Virus record (IMG/VR): IMGVR_UViG_3300043395_002334
Coordinates: 1 to 41,795 of that record
Source of the DNA: a virus
Reading direction: 5' to 3' (one strand)
DNA: 41,795 nt
The position numbers and the translations under genes are program-made. The notes below the pieces were generated by a model. That model was not told the origin of the DNA and made no database searches. It was given only the letters and a program-made list of their open reading frames with translations. Of this stretch, positions 14,618 to 22,605 are shown one piece after another; position 1 is the stretch's first letter; each line of letters starts with the position of its first letter.

Positions 14618-15868
14618 TTATTCCTCCCAACTGGTATTCAATTTAGTATACCAATCTGTAGCGTTGTTTGTACTATATTGCGTATTATTTTTTGTTTTCC
14701 AAGTGGAGTTCAAAATGGTACTAAATACGGTATTCAATTTAGTATACCACACCCCTTGCTTTGTAATTCTAGCCGTACCCGTAATGGTCCGCTGGGCTGT
14801 TGCAGTAATGCGAGATGTCCCCTGTATTGTCCTTGTCGTGATAAGTGTGATGCGAGCCTTACCGTCGATAGTCTGAGTAACACTGACTGTTATTCTCGCC
14901 TTTCCAGTTATTGTTTGCGATGTTATTAAAGCAATTCTAGCCAGTCCTTGAATGGTTTGTGCTACAACCTGAGTTATGCGAGCAACACCCGTTATTGTTT
15001 GACTTGCACTCTTTTCGATTCTTGACTTACCCGTTATTGTCTGTAGTACCGACGTAGTCACCCGTGCAAGTCCTTGGATTGTCTGAGCAACTGTCTGTGT
15101 GATGCGGGCCTTACCAGTGATGGTTTGCAGCACAGTTGTGGTGATACGAGCCGTACCTGAGATGGTCTGAGTAACAGATTTCTCAATACGTGAGACACCC
15201 GCAATGGTTCGGGCTGTGCTTACAGTAATTCTGGCCAAACCCTGAATTGTTTGTGATACAGACTTTTCAATTCTCGCTTTTCCATCGACTGTCCGAGTTG
15301 CAGTCGCTGTGATACGCGCAAGTCCCTGGATGGTTCTGGTGGTTGTTGCAGTAATACGAGCAACGCCAGCAATCGTCTGTGACACAATTTGGGTTATGCG
15401 GGCCTTTCCGTCGATAGTGCTTGCGACAGTTTGTGTGATGCGAGAGAGCCCTTGGATGGTCCTACTCGTTGTGGCTGTAATCCTCGCCTTTCCGTCGATA
15501 GTCTGGAGCGTTGTAACAATGATTGTGGCCACACCGTTAATAGTCTGTGTTGCGGCCTTTAGAATATCACCTTTACCCGTAATTGTCTGGGTTGTTGTAT
15601 TGAGAATATCTGCTTTCCCAGTTATTGTCTGGGTTGTTGTGGCAGTAACTCTTGAAGTCCCCTGAATAGTTCTGGTAGTGCTGACTGTTATCCTAGAGAG
15701 TCCTTGAATGGTTTGTGCAACCGTTTGTGTAATACGGGCCGTACCCGTAATAGTCCGAGTTGCAGTCGCTGTGATGCGGGCCAAACCAGTGATAACCTGC
15801 TGTACCAGAAAATGCTTCGTGAGGCGAAGCAGCGGTTTGAATGGTTGCGATCGTCCAAGTCGTGCCAT
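14618..15868 (-). CDS. Fibrous protein of twenty-four 14-residue tandem repeats
   Basis: This 416-aa protein has a basic 27-residue head (MARLGRSQPFKPLLRLTKHF), then 24 full repeats of 14 residues with consensus G[LKTV]ARITxTxxQTIxG-type phase, and a 53-residue tail in which WYTKLNT occurs twice around STWKTKNNTQYS. Every repeat is alternately hydrophobic and threonine-rich, so it should build a regular beta fibre or solenoid. It is probably a virion fibre because it lies between accessory structural genes and the connector gene. No catalytic motif is present. I know of repeats of this general look in uncultured bacterial genomes but cannot name a family. The DNA repeats are diverged, so the copy number is old, though slippage could still change it. 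Confidence 0.75.
   Translation of the reverse strand: MARLGRSQPFKPLLRLTKHFLVQQVITGLARITATATRTITGTARITQTVAQTIQGLSRITVSTTRTIQGTSRVTATTTQTITGKADILNTTTQTITGKGDILKAATQTINGVATIIVTTLQTIDGKARITATTSRTIQGLSRITQTVASTIDGKARITQIVSQTIAGVARITATTTRTIQGLARITATATRTVDGKARIEKSVSQTIQGLARITVSTARTIAGVSRIEKSVTQTISGTARITTTVLQTITGKARITQTVAQTIQGLARVTTSVLQTITGKSRIEKSASQTITGVARITQVVAQTIQGLARIALITSQTITGKARITVSVTQTIDGKARITLITTRTIQGTSRITATAQRTITGTARITKQGVWYTKLNTVFSTILNSTWKTKNNTQYSTNNATDWYTKLNTSWEE
14780..15787 (-). repeat. Array of 24 tandem 42-bp units within a coding gene
   Basis: The array spans exactly 24 x 42 bp = 1008 bp and encodes the repeats of the fibre gene in phase. Units differ mostly at the residue pairs after the R-I-T core; the phrases CARITQTVAQTIQG-like and GKARI-like recur non-adjacently, which suggests duplications of multi-unit blocks. 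The plus strand shows long open frames here only because of the repeat periodicity. Confidence 0.9.
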
Positions 15869-15875
15869 ATATTAT

Positions 15876-17657
15876 TTAATAGAATGAAGCTCTTTTAACT
15901 GCTTGCAATATTTTCCGACCTGCGGAAAGCAATGCGGCAACCACAGTAAAACTACGAGCGGTCGCCCAAGACCCATATGCATTTCCACCTGTTGGATCTA
16001 TGCCTCTAGCTCTCCAATAGTAAGTAGTCCCAACAGAAAGGGCTGATTGAACCGTATATTGAATCTGATCTCCAGAGTCAAATGGGTGGGTGTCCGCACC
16101 ATCCGTAATATCTGTAAACCCAGCATCGCTTGTAGAGACTTTGTCAATAAGAGGTGTTTGAGTAGCCTTTAATTCTATTGCTCTCATTCCCATGTCATCG
16201 TTTATCCCTATCGTTACATCCATAGTCACAGATGTAGATGCGCTTGAAGTGACTGAGTTTTGATAGGTTGCGTTAGAAGTAGAGAATCCTCCCACGCTTG
16301 CCACCTCTGCAGCTTCCGTTTCTCCCGACCCTGGAGACATTGCATTAGATCCCGTTTGACCTGTACCCGCAATAACACGAGAATTAGCACGGGTTGTCGT
16401 AACTGTTGCTGAGACTGACGTTGAATTGTTACATGTGCCCGTCTGGTGATCTCCTATTGGTGAAACAGGATCGCAACCTTTCCAGGCCTGTATTGTCCCA
16501 GACCACTGAGGAAATCCACCCCCCGTAAATGTAGCCGTAAACGTTACCGCAGACAGAGCGGTTGGTGCAAGGGCCCAATAATGGTATACCTCCCCCGCAA
16601 TGTTTGGCTTCGTTATCTCTGTCCCCAACTTTGTCCACGTAAGAGATCCATCGAACGTCACTCCACTTGGAGTTGCGTTTGAGAAATCGAGCGTGCAAAT
16701 AAGTACTTCATTTGCTTCTGCTGTAGTAAGGGCTCCGAAGGCACCTGAATTTGTTCCATTTCCATTTGCTGTGACCACGGTGTCAAAAGTTGGTCCAGAG
16801 CCAATTTGAGAGTCGAAGCCGCTGGATGTATCAATCTGTACGTTGTATTCAATAGCATCTGCGTTTCCGTCTGTGCCCGTAAATAATAGATCTGGGGTGG
16901 TATCACTTGTACTTCCTGCGTCAGCTGGAGAATCGAGTGTAACAGATGGTGCAAGCTCTGGTATGAGGGCGAAGCCTACAGCACCCCACCCCATAGACGT
17001 GATCGTAAGAGTGCCACCATTGACTGTCCCAGCGCTAGCCATAGCAGCCGTGTTCAGATTGAGACCAGCATCCGTTCCAGTGGAAGTTCCATATGAAGCA
17101 ACAGTTGCCCAGTCTCCCCCAGTCTCCCCTGTAAATGATCCATTGAAACCTGTCAGATCATCGTCAAATCCAAGAAAGTTTAGGGCGAGCCTGTCAGCAC
17201 CAAGCGTAGTAACACCAACGTCAGATACCGTTGTCCCCGTGCCAGCAGCGCTTGGAGTTGACCCAGCAGTTGAGTTCTCTATGACGGTTGATAGAGTAGT
17301 CCCCTTAGCGACACCTGTAAATTCGTAAACCCTAATGTAGATATCATCGGTTCCAGCATTGGATCCAGTAATGACCATCGCTGATGTATTAAGAGCCCGT
17401 CCAATCCATAAGTGTTGGGATGCTGAGACAGCATTACCAATATCGAACTCTCCAATATACGTGAGCGTATTATCTGTTCCATTAAGGGCCTCTGCGTTAG
17501 TTACAGAGTCGATAGCTGCATTACTAGCCGATGTGCCATCTTGTACAACTTGCACGATGTACACATTGCCCGCAGCAGCAGGTGCCGCAGCGGTATGAGA
17601 CCACGCTCCACCAGCATCTGTGGTACCCGTACTAGCATTGACATATGTTACTGCCAT
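15876..17657 (-). CDS. Accessory virion surface protein with a split Ig-like domain, 593 aa
   Basis: Residues about 1-235 form a beta-rich domain (VYIVQVVQDGTSASNAAID, QHLWIGRALNTSAM, WGAVGFALIPE). Residues 237-283 read as the first half of an Ig/FN3-like domain (SPADAGSTSDTTPDLLFTGT, then EYNVQIDTSSGFDS), and residues 502-572 as its second half (PLIDKVSTSDAGFTD, then TTYYWRARGIDPTGG). Between them about 218 residues resemble the N-terminal domain (VYHYWALAPTALSAVTFTAT, QAWKGCDPVSPI, MRAIELKAT). So one domain is nested inside another. No signal peptide is present, so it is probably a virion component rather than secreted. It follows a terminator and starts the operon containing the fibre, connector and tail genes. 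Confidence 0.75.
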   Translation of the reverse strand: MAVTYVNASTGTTDAGGAWSHTAAAPAAAGNVYIVQVVQDGTSASNAAIDSVTNAEALNGTDNTLTYIGEFDIGNAVSASQHLWIGRALNTSAMVITGSNAGTDDIYIRVYEFTGVAKGTTLSTVIENSTAGSTPSAAGTGTTVSDVGVTTLGADRLALNFLGFDDDLTGFNGSFTGETGGDWATVASYGTSTGTDAGLNLNTAAMASAGTVNGGTLTITSMGWGAVGFALIPELAPSVTLDSPADAGSTSDTTPDLLFTGTDGNADAIEYNVQIDTSSGFDSQIGSGPTFDTVVTANGNGTNSGAFGALTTAEANEVLICTLDFSNATPSGVTFDGSLTWTKLGTEITKPNIAGEVYHYWALAPTALSAVTFTATFTGGGFPQWSGTIQAWKGCDPVSPIGDHQTGTCNNSTSVSATVTTTRANSRVIAGTGQTGSNAMSPGSGETEAAEVASVGGFSTSNATYQNSVTSSASTSVTMDVTIGINDDMGMRAIELKATQTPLIDKVSTSDAGFTDITDGADTHPFDSGDQIQYTVQSALSVGTTYYWRARGIDPTGGNAYGSWATARSFTVVAALLSAGRKILQAVKRASFY

Positions 17658-17681
17658 AGTTATTTATTTGTACTTATAACG

Positions 17682-17703
17682 AAAAAACCAGCCACTTGGC
17701 TGG
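17682..17703 (-). terminator. Intrinsic terminator
   Basis: On the minus strand CCAGCC-AAGT-GGCTGG (17703-17688) is a perfect 6-bp hairpin with a tetraloop, followed directly by six T (17687-17682). It lies between the genes at 17763-18269 and 15876-17657 and should end the transcript begun at 19536-19565. Confidence 0.9.
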
Positions 17704-17762
17704 ATAAGAAAATGAAAACACATTGTATTGCGTATATCAAAAGCCTGGTTGTATCCAGTCAA

Positions 17763-18269
17763 TTATACCTCTACCGTAACATAACAGAGAGCATTGACGG
17801 CCGCCCCTGCTGTAACACGAATCTTCGTAAATTGGCCCGCTTTAAGTATTGGCTCTCTCCCAAGCGGGAATTGCTTTACGTACTGATTAGTTGGCGCAAT
17901 AAGTTGAGCATCGAACATTCGAGATGTCGTTGGAGACTGTTCGTTTGTGGATGTGTAACCTGTTGCGGTAGTTCCAACCTCAATCCAGTCCGTTGTTGGG
18001 TCGCCTGCCCCAATAGCCAATCCATCCACTTTGACGATTCCTGCTGCAACATGCGCTGTCACGGTGGCTCCCGCATCCTGTTCAAGGAGCTCTACTTTTA
18101 TTGGTGTAGCGGCTGCCGAACCGTCAAACGAAATTCCCCACTCAACAATTTTCAGATACGCAGTTGCTCCTGGTTTTATTTGAAGAAGGGTCTTTATAGA
18201 AGTTCCCGTGGTAACGGGTACCTGAGCGGCGGTGGTAGGAGATGGACCGTTGTAAATCGTGTATATCAT
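17763..18269 (-). CDS. Putative virion structural protein, 168 aa
   Basis: The protein is beta-rich with no membrane or catalytic motif: MIYTIYNGPSPTTAAQVPVT, ATAYLKIVEWGISFDGSAAA, PIKVELLEQDAG and a C-terminal strand pair (FTKIRVTAGAAVNALCYVTVEV). The pattern EWGISFDGSAA...PIKVELL is common in predicted phage head or tail decoration proteins. A TATAAT box lies exactly 6 nt before the ATG, similar to the promoter of the 183-aa gene, but without a good -35 box. It is the last gene before the terminator at 17682-17703. A decoration role is inferred from context. Confidence 0.65.
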   Translation of the reverse strand: MIYTIYNGPSPTTAAQVPVTTGTSIKTLLQIKPGATAYLKIVEWGISFDGSAAATPIKVELLEQDAGATVTAHVAAGIVKVDGLAIGAGDPTTDWIEVGTTATGYTSTNEQSPTTSRMFDAQLIAPTNQYVKQFPLGREPILKAGQFTKIRVTAGAAVNALCYVTVEV

Positions 18270-18290
18270 AATTCGATTATAGACTATTTA

Positions 18291-18680
18291 TTAGTCAACT
18301 CCTAGTTCAAATTTATAGTTCTTTCCTCGATAGTTTGCCTGCCAACCTATGAAATATCTGATGATTGGCTGCATTCCTTTCTGGCCCCCAGGTCCTATGC
18401 CAAGTCTTTGCTGAACTTGCCTGTAATAGATAAGTTCTAAGTCACAGGGACCAGGTGGCAATTTTGAGTACATCTTCTTACCGTTCACCTCATAGCTCCC
18501 GTCAGTAAGGTCAACAGTGAAGATCATCCCTTTACCAATTAGCGAAAACCTCTTTATGCGCTCTTGTAGAACGTCGTAAAATGCAGACTTAGTTGGAAGG
18601 AGCTTGGAAACATCATCTTGTGTTTGTCGAATAATCCCTCCAGTTGCTGTTTCTGCTACGAATAAAAAGTCTAGCGCCAT
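18291..18680 (-). CDS. Hypothetical protein of accessory virion cluster, 129 aa
   Basis: The 129-aa soluble protein has MALDFLFVAETATGGIIRQT at the start, a helical middle (TKSAFYDVLQERIKRFSLIGKG) and an ending PGPCDLELIYYRQVQQRLGIG with PIIRYFIGWQANYRGKNYKF. I recognise no family. Start and stop contexts are tight with its neighbours (21 bp to the next gene; 38 bp from the preceding one). Its ATG context AATACAATG is shared with the preceding 89-aa gene. Location suggests a minor structural or assembly protein. Confidence 0.65.
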   Translation of the reverse strand: MALDFLFVAETATGGIIRQTQDDVSKLLPTKSAFYDVLQERIKRFSLIGKGMIFTVDLTDGSYEVNGKKMYSKLPPGPCDLELIYYRQVQQRLGIGPGGQKGMQPIIRYFIGWQANYRGKNYKFELGVD

Positions 18681-18718
18681 TGTATTGGTTCCTATGACAT
18701 TGTATTGTCAATTAGTAA

Positions 18719-18988
18719 TCATTCCTCCACGATTTCCTCGATTGGGGCCTCATCGCCGAGTATTTCAGCAAGTTTTTTCTCTTGAGCTTCAACAGTAACC
18801 TGCCCTGTATTCTGCTCTTCATGTTTAGCGAGCAGTTCGTCGACTTCTTCTTTAGACTCGACAGTTGCAGGTAATTTGAAGAAGGATCCATCGTCAAAAG
18901 TAAATACGAATTCACCATTGTTATCTACAGTAACAACTGCCATTTCCATTTGCTGTGTTCGTACATTAAAAGCCTCTTTAGTTTTCAT
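18719..18988 (-). CDS. Hypothetical acidic protein, 89 aa
   Basis: The first half contains two strands (MEMAVVTVDNNGEFVFTFDD; SFFKLPATV). The second half is a very acidic helix-like stretch (ESKEEVDELLAKHEEQNTGQ, EILGDEAPIEEIVEE). The gene overlaps the end of the 183-aa gene by 11 bp, showing translational coupling. No family is recognised. It could be a small scaffold-like or assembly factor of the accessory virion proteins because of its acidity and context. Confidence 0.65.
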   Translation of the reverse strand: MKTKEAFNVRTQQMEMAVVTVDNNGEFVFTFDDGSFFKLPATVESKEEVDELLAKHEEQNTGQVTVEAQEKKLAEILGDEAPIEEIVEE

Positions 18989-19529
18989 TGTATTGTAGGG
19001 TCATGGTAACGGTCGCAGTATCTCCTGCGGCTGCCGAACCAGATGTTTGTAACTGAGTCGTCAAATAGTTTGTGTAGCATGGATTTGATGTCATGCTCGA
19101 TGCTTTTCCAGTTGCTTCTGGGCCAGTGGCTCCGAAGAATACTGCTACTCCTGAACCAATTGCAATAGCTGAGGTTGCATCAACGGTTAGATTCGTATTG
19201 GCGGTTGTTGATGGTGTGGTGTAGAGCAGTCTGTCTCCATCTCCAGTACATGCTGGAGTGCTTTTAAGAGTAAGACCTGTACCAAATGCTGTTGCTGTAT
19301 GAGCCCATAGGCCCGCTGAGATTTGATTATATGTCCCAGAGAAGTGTCCAAATGTCCAAAGTTCGTATGAGTTGTTTCCTGCGGTAATAGGAGCAGATGA
19401 ATAGGCCGTGCCTTCAGTATCTGTATTTTTCCAGTTTACGACGGTAACGCCAGCGGTCCTTGTAGTACCCTTTGTAGGAGATCCTGTCTGTGTTCCCGTA
19501 TCACGGTCGAATGCGAAAGTAGCTGCCAT
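18978..19529 (-). CDS. Putative virion protein under a consensus promoter, 183 aa
   Basis: The protein is threonine-, alanine- and glycine-rich, with a jelly-roll-like strand pattern (TRTAGVTVVNWKNTDTEGTA, NNSYELWTFGHFSG, SGVAVFFGATGPEA, DTATVTMTLQYNEN). Four cysteine-free strands and lack of signal peptide suit a virion protein. It is the first gene of the unit starting at the consensus promoter 19536-19565, with the ATG only 6 nt from the -10 box. High transcription fits an abundant decoration or fibre protein, but no family is recognised. It follows the glycosyltransferase island and could be a target of it; that is inference. Confidence 0.7.
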   Translation of the reverse strand: MAATFAFDRDTGTQTGSPTKGTTRTAGVTVVNWKNTDTEGTAYSSAPITAGNNSYELWTFGHFSGTYNQISAGLWAHTATAFGTGLTLKSTPACTGDGDRLLYTTPSTTANTNLTVDATSAIAIGSGVAVFFGATGPEATGKASSMTSNPCYTNYLTTQLQTSGSAAAGDTATVTMTLQYNEN

Positions 19530-19535
19530 AATTTG

Positions 19536-19565
19536 ATTATATTCTCCTCCTCAACAGGATGTCAA
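19536..19565 (-). promoter_or_regulatory. Perfect consensus sigma70 promoter with leaderless start
   Basis: On the minus strand TTGACA (19565-19560), an 18-nt spacer and TATAAT (19541-19536) form an exact consensus match. The ATG at 19529 begins 6 nt after TATAAT, so transcription should start at or beside the start codon. The GGAGGAG in the spacer lies upstream of the transcript, so it cannot serve as ribosome binding site. Confidence 0.85.
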
Positions 19566-19568
19566 CAC

Positions 19569-20636
19569 CTATTTGAGATTGGAAATGAATGATTTGATTG
19601 CTTCGGCTTCTTTTTCGAAGTCGACATGCTTTCTAAAATTATTGTACACCATTTCACACATGTTTGCATAGCGAGTCGGTTCACTATAGAATTCAACCTT
19701 TTGCACGATTTCGTTGACATTCAGTCCGTCAATATCAAGACAAGTGAGCCCATCAACCATGAGCTTCTCACCGAGTTTGCCTGCATAATATGATTTCTTG
19801 GTAATCATTGGCTTTCCGACCGCCGCAGAGTTGAATACCACATGTCCGTAGCCATCTCCACCTGCTTTTGTATGCCATATGAACTTTGCTTGCTGCATCT
19901 CACTCGCCACCTGCTTTGCTCCATGACATGCACCATCACGACAAGACCCGCCATATGATTTGAACTCCCATTCTGTCATCGCTCGTTCGACATCTTCAAA
20001 TAATTGCCAATCTCCCTTGAAATGATCCTGGGTAGAGAAGCAGTTTACGAAAGAGTAGATTCTATTTTGTGGAACGGCTGTGGTCGGACAGAAAAGATTT
20101 GTGTCAAACTCTTGGTGATAGGAAATAAAATTGATATCTGGTGGAACGTCGTTGATTATTGCCGAGGCCATAACGTTGGGAGCCATACCCGCCTCGATTG
20201 TCCAAGCATTGCCGATTTGATAGATAAGCTTTGGTTTATTAGGGTGCAGCTCACACAATTTCTTAAATGGTTCTATATGGTATGGGAGCGATGCTATCAC
20301 AATGTCAAAATCCATCGCCATGAACCCCTGTAATGTAATTGCCTTGTTTGTTTCCCCACTGTCGATGTCCTGGCAGTGGTAGACGATAGTCGCATCCTTC
20401 GGCTCTAAGTGTTGTTTGATAACTTCATTGAGTTTCGGGCTATTGTCTGGAGTAGCGCCCCCGATTCCAAGGAATTGTTCAACGGTGGCAGGGTGATCGT
20501 ACACCTTCCAAAACCCATTAGTGAACCATTCTTTGCCAATAGGCCGATAGACTTCACCGCCCAATCGTTTTTCAAACAAAAGAATCAGACTTTGAAGCAA
20601 TCCCGCGTGGTGAAAATCTGTAAATATTTTTGTCAT
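19569..20636 (-). CDS. Glycosyltransferase, GT-B fold, 355 aa
   Basis: GT-B enzymes transfer sugars from nucleotide donors. The N-terminal half starts MTKIFTDFHHAGLLQSLILL and includes IVYHCQDIDSGE and FDIVIASLPYHIEPFKKL. The C-terminal half holds WEFKSYGGSCRDGAC, KFIWHTKAGGDGYGHVVFNS and AVGKPMITKKSYYAGKLGEK, where GDGYGHVVFNSAAVGKP fits the donor-binding region of GT-B proteins. The classical E-x7-E pair is not obvious, so donor and family cannot be assigned. It is the last gene of the sugar island and lies downstream of a G-rich repeat pair (20685-20756). Confidence 0.75.
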   Translation of the reverse strand: MTKIFTDFHHAGLLQSLILLFEKRLGGEVYRPIGKEWFTNGFWKVYDHPATVEQFLGIGGATPDNSPKLNEVIKQHLEPKDATIVYHCQDIDSGETNKAITLQGFMAMDFDIVIASLPYHIEPFKKLCELHPNKPKLIYQIGNAWTIEAGMAPNVMASAIINDVPPDINFISYHQEFDTNLFCPTTAVPQNRIYSFVNCFSTQDHFKGDWQLFEDVERAMTEWEFKSYGGSCRDGACHGAKQVASEMQQAKFIWHTKAGGDGYGHVVFNSAAVGKPMITKKSYYAGKLGEKLMVDGLTCLDIDGLNVNEIVQKVEFYSEPTRYANMCEMVYNNFRKHVDFEKEAEAIKSFISNLK

Positions 20637-20821
20637 TTTTGTTTGTAATTTTCTTTCAAATTTCCTCTTATTATTCTACTATATAGACCACTCCCCTACC
20701 CCGCTATGTACCCCCTATTTTCGGGATTTCGTGCCTGAGACCACTCCCCTACCCCGAGAGAGGTGTTATAGAAAGATATAGTTTGATACTATAAGCCCTT
20801 CTTTGCTCCTCTTACGTCCTC
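20637..20821. other. Intergenic spacer of glycosyltransferase island
   Basis: The 185-bp spacer holds two 19-bp direct repeats and five runs of four or more G on the minus strand. I see no open frame. It is upstream of the last glycosyltransferase gene and could contain a regulatory site. Confidence 0.5.
20685..20756. repeat. Two 19-bp direct repeats, G-rich on the minus strand
   Basis: AGACCACTCCCCTACCCCG occurs at 20685-20703 and again at 20738-20756. The minus strand between and within them has five G4-5 runs and could fold as a G-quadruplex. The repeats lie 50 nt upstream of a glycosyltransferase start. Confidence 0.85.
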
Positions 20822-21526
20822 TTACGCACGAATTTCGAGGAAGTTCTTGACCAGGTCAACCCACTCGCTTTGCAGCGGAACAGTCACCCTCAAGCAATCC
20901 TGCAAGTAAGCACGAAACCGCTCTGGTTGGTAGTTTGGAGCCTGATTTTGATATAGTAAGGTCATATTATGAGATAATCCATTGAGGTGAGCGTAGAAAT
21001 CGGTTATTGGGGCTATTTGAAGCCCTAATCTATCTATATCGGCCTGAAATATGCTGAAGTGGTCAGATACATTGGGTACTATGCCAAAGTTCTTAGTTGT
21101 CTTGTTCAGGGCCTCACGCCGTATAAATATACTACATGGATGCATTCTCTCCTGCTGATACGCAGCTATGACATCAAAACCCTCAGCTACCCGACCCTCA
21201 ACAACATCGAAGAATCTTGGATCCGTAACAATAAAATCCTGTTCGGTAAACCAGATCCATTCTGCATTGTATGAATGTAATAGACAGTTGTTGACTATCA
21301 CATCCCTCCAGTCTTTACCAGTTGCAACTGGCATGGGTTCTATAAAATGCACATAGTCGTCATGCATCGCCTCTTTTATGAAGGGCATATAATTGCGACC
21401 CGAATTGGTCTCCATAAATCCAATAATCACCTCATTGAATCGATGGCGATTGTCTCGGATGAATTGTCTCCATAGGGGATAGTCACAATTGCGTGGCCAT
21501 ACCACTATTATGTCTGGTTTCATCAT
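20822..21526 (-). CDS. Glycosyltransferase-like protein, GT-A (family 2) type
   Basis: The 234-aa protein is of the single-domain GT-A kind. Residues about 88-105 read NAEWIWFTEQDFIVTDPRFF, where the acidic TEQDF segment stands where family 2 enzymes bind the metal and nucleotide sugar. The C-terminal part (HLNGLSHNMTLLYQNQAP, then YLQDCLRV) has conserved acceptor-side look but no certain catalytic base. Two ATG codons begin the frame (21526 and 21523). It is 14 bp after the preceding sugar gene and before the G-rich spacer. The substrate is unknown. Confidence 0.75.
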   Translation of the reverse strand: MMKPDIIVVWPRNCDYPLWRQFIRDNRHRFNEVIIGFMETNSGRNYMPFIKEAMHDDYVHFIEPMPVATGKDWRDVIVNNCLLHSYNAEWIWFTEQDFIVTDPRFFDVVEGRVAEGFDVIAAYQQERMHPCSIFIRREALNKTTKNFGIVPNVSDHFSIFQADIDRLGLQIAPITDFYAHLNGLSHNMTLLYQNQAPNYQPERFRAYLQDCLRVTVPLQSEWVDLVKNFLEIRA

Positions 21527-21540
21527 TTTATATAGTATAT

Positions 21541-22605
21541 TTATAACAACCCTATTGATCGGTAGGCCTTCTGTCTTTTCCTTATTTCATTCATCGAGAG
21601 CTCATACTGCGCGATGATTCTTGCTACCGCTTCTTTGTACAAAACGTAAAATTCCCAAATCGGCCTTACCTCTTCTTCAGTTACGCTTTCTATACAAGTA
21701 AGCCACCATTGGACACGTCGTTCGAATTCACGATGCTCCATGTAAGTCGTGCAAATATTTGTTGGGAGAGTCGATGACTCCTTTGGAGGATCTATCTTTC
21801 GACGAGCAAGGCACCTACCCTCTCGATCCATCAAAAGCCCACCTACACCAGATGAAAGGCTACCTATATGGCACCATGGTGCCTTGCCATCAAATAAGTA
21901 CTTTCCTTGTGACCTGTGATCTAGGTCGTCGGGATGCCCATGATATTGCGGTATGCAAAGTATTCTATCTTGTGGAACCATAGCTCTCAATTGCAGTGAT
22001 GTGTTTACAAACGTGTCTCCATAGGCAACCTCATCCGTCACTAAATAATTACCAAGCGCATCAATTGAATCTCCTCGTTTCCATGCTTTTGCTGCAAAGT
22101 TTCGGTCAGTTTTGATAAGTAGTTCTCTTTCACAGAAAAAGAAATTTGGCCAGAAATTGGGACCAGTATCACCTTCGCCTTCGTATGATAATCTCCATAG
22201 CTCTTGAGCTCGCTTGAGTATCTCCATCGCACAGCTTCCTCGCTTTGACCCAACAATGTCATAGTGCCCCGATTCCAGTTGTCGAAAACACCAGTCAACC
22301 TGTCCCTTCTTGAATATGAACCCGTCGTCTTCAACAAGCATTACATATTTGGTATCGATCAGATCAAGACAATGGTCAATCACATCGCCATGCTCCATCT
22401 GCCTGTTGGTGTAGTAGATCTTTGCATTCTGACTTTGTTTCACTCTGTTGTAGATCCAATCAACAACTTCTTTCTCGATAGGGCTATTCATATAGATAAA
22501 AAGGAAATCTACCTCATCACACCACACATTGTCATACAGATCTAGCCAATAGTTGAGCAGGAAAGGATCGCCTGGGTATGGGAGAATTGCAGTTCTGTTA
22601 GCCAT
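21541..22605 (-). CDS. Glycosyltransferase family 2-like protein, 354 aa
   Basis: I choose the ATG at 22605 (MANRTAILPYPGDPFLLNYW), overlapping the methyltransferase stop by 8 bp; a longer frame starts at 22656. The N-terminal domain has WCDEVDFLFIYMNSPIEKEV, the strand KYVMLVEDDGFIFKKGQVD with the DDG metal-binding motif, and DIVGSKRGSC. The sequence continues with PNFFFCERELLIK and YHGHPDDLDHR, typical acceptor-side parts of family 2 enzymes. The C-terminal 90 residues are helical. Substrate cannot be told. Confidence 0.8.
   Translation of the reverse strand: MANRTAILPYPGDPFLLNYWLDLYDNVWCDEVDFLFIYMNSPIEKEVVDWIYNRVKQSQNAKIYYTNRQMEHGDVIDHCLDLIDTKYVMLVEDDGFIFKKGQVDWCFRQLESGHYDIVGSKRGSCAMEILKRAQELWRLSYEGEGDTGPNFWPNFFFCERELLIKTDRNFAAKAWKRGDSIDALGNYLVTDEVAYGDTFVNTSLQLRAMVPQDRILCIPQYHGHPDDLDHRSQGKYLFDGKAPWCHIGSLSSGVGGLLMDREGRCLARRKIDPPKESSTLPTNICTTYMEHREFERRVQWWLTCIESVTEEEVRPIWEFYVLYKEAVARIIAQYELSMNEIRKRQKAYRSIGLL

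Noticed and set aside
15309-15665. Long plus-strand open frames in the fibre repeat region
   Set aside because: They are periodic shadows of the 42-bp repeats and have no ribosome binding site; all other genes lie on the minus strand.
14780-15787. CRISPR array
   Set aside because: Units are contiguous coding repeats without spacers and with variable sequence.
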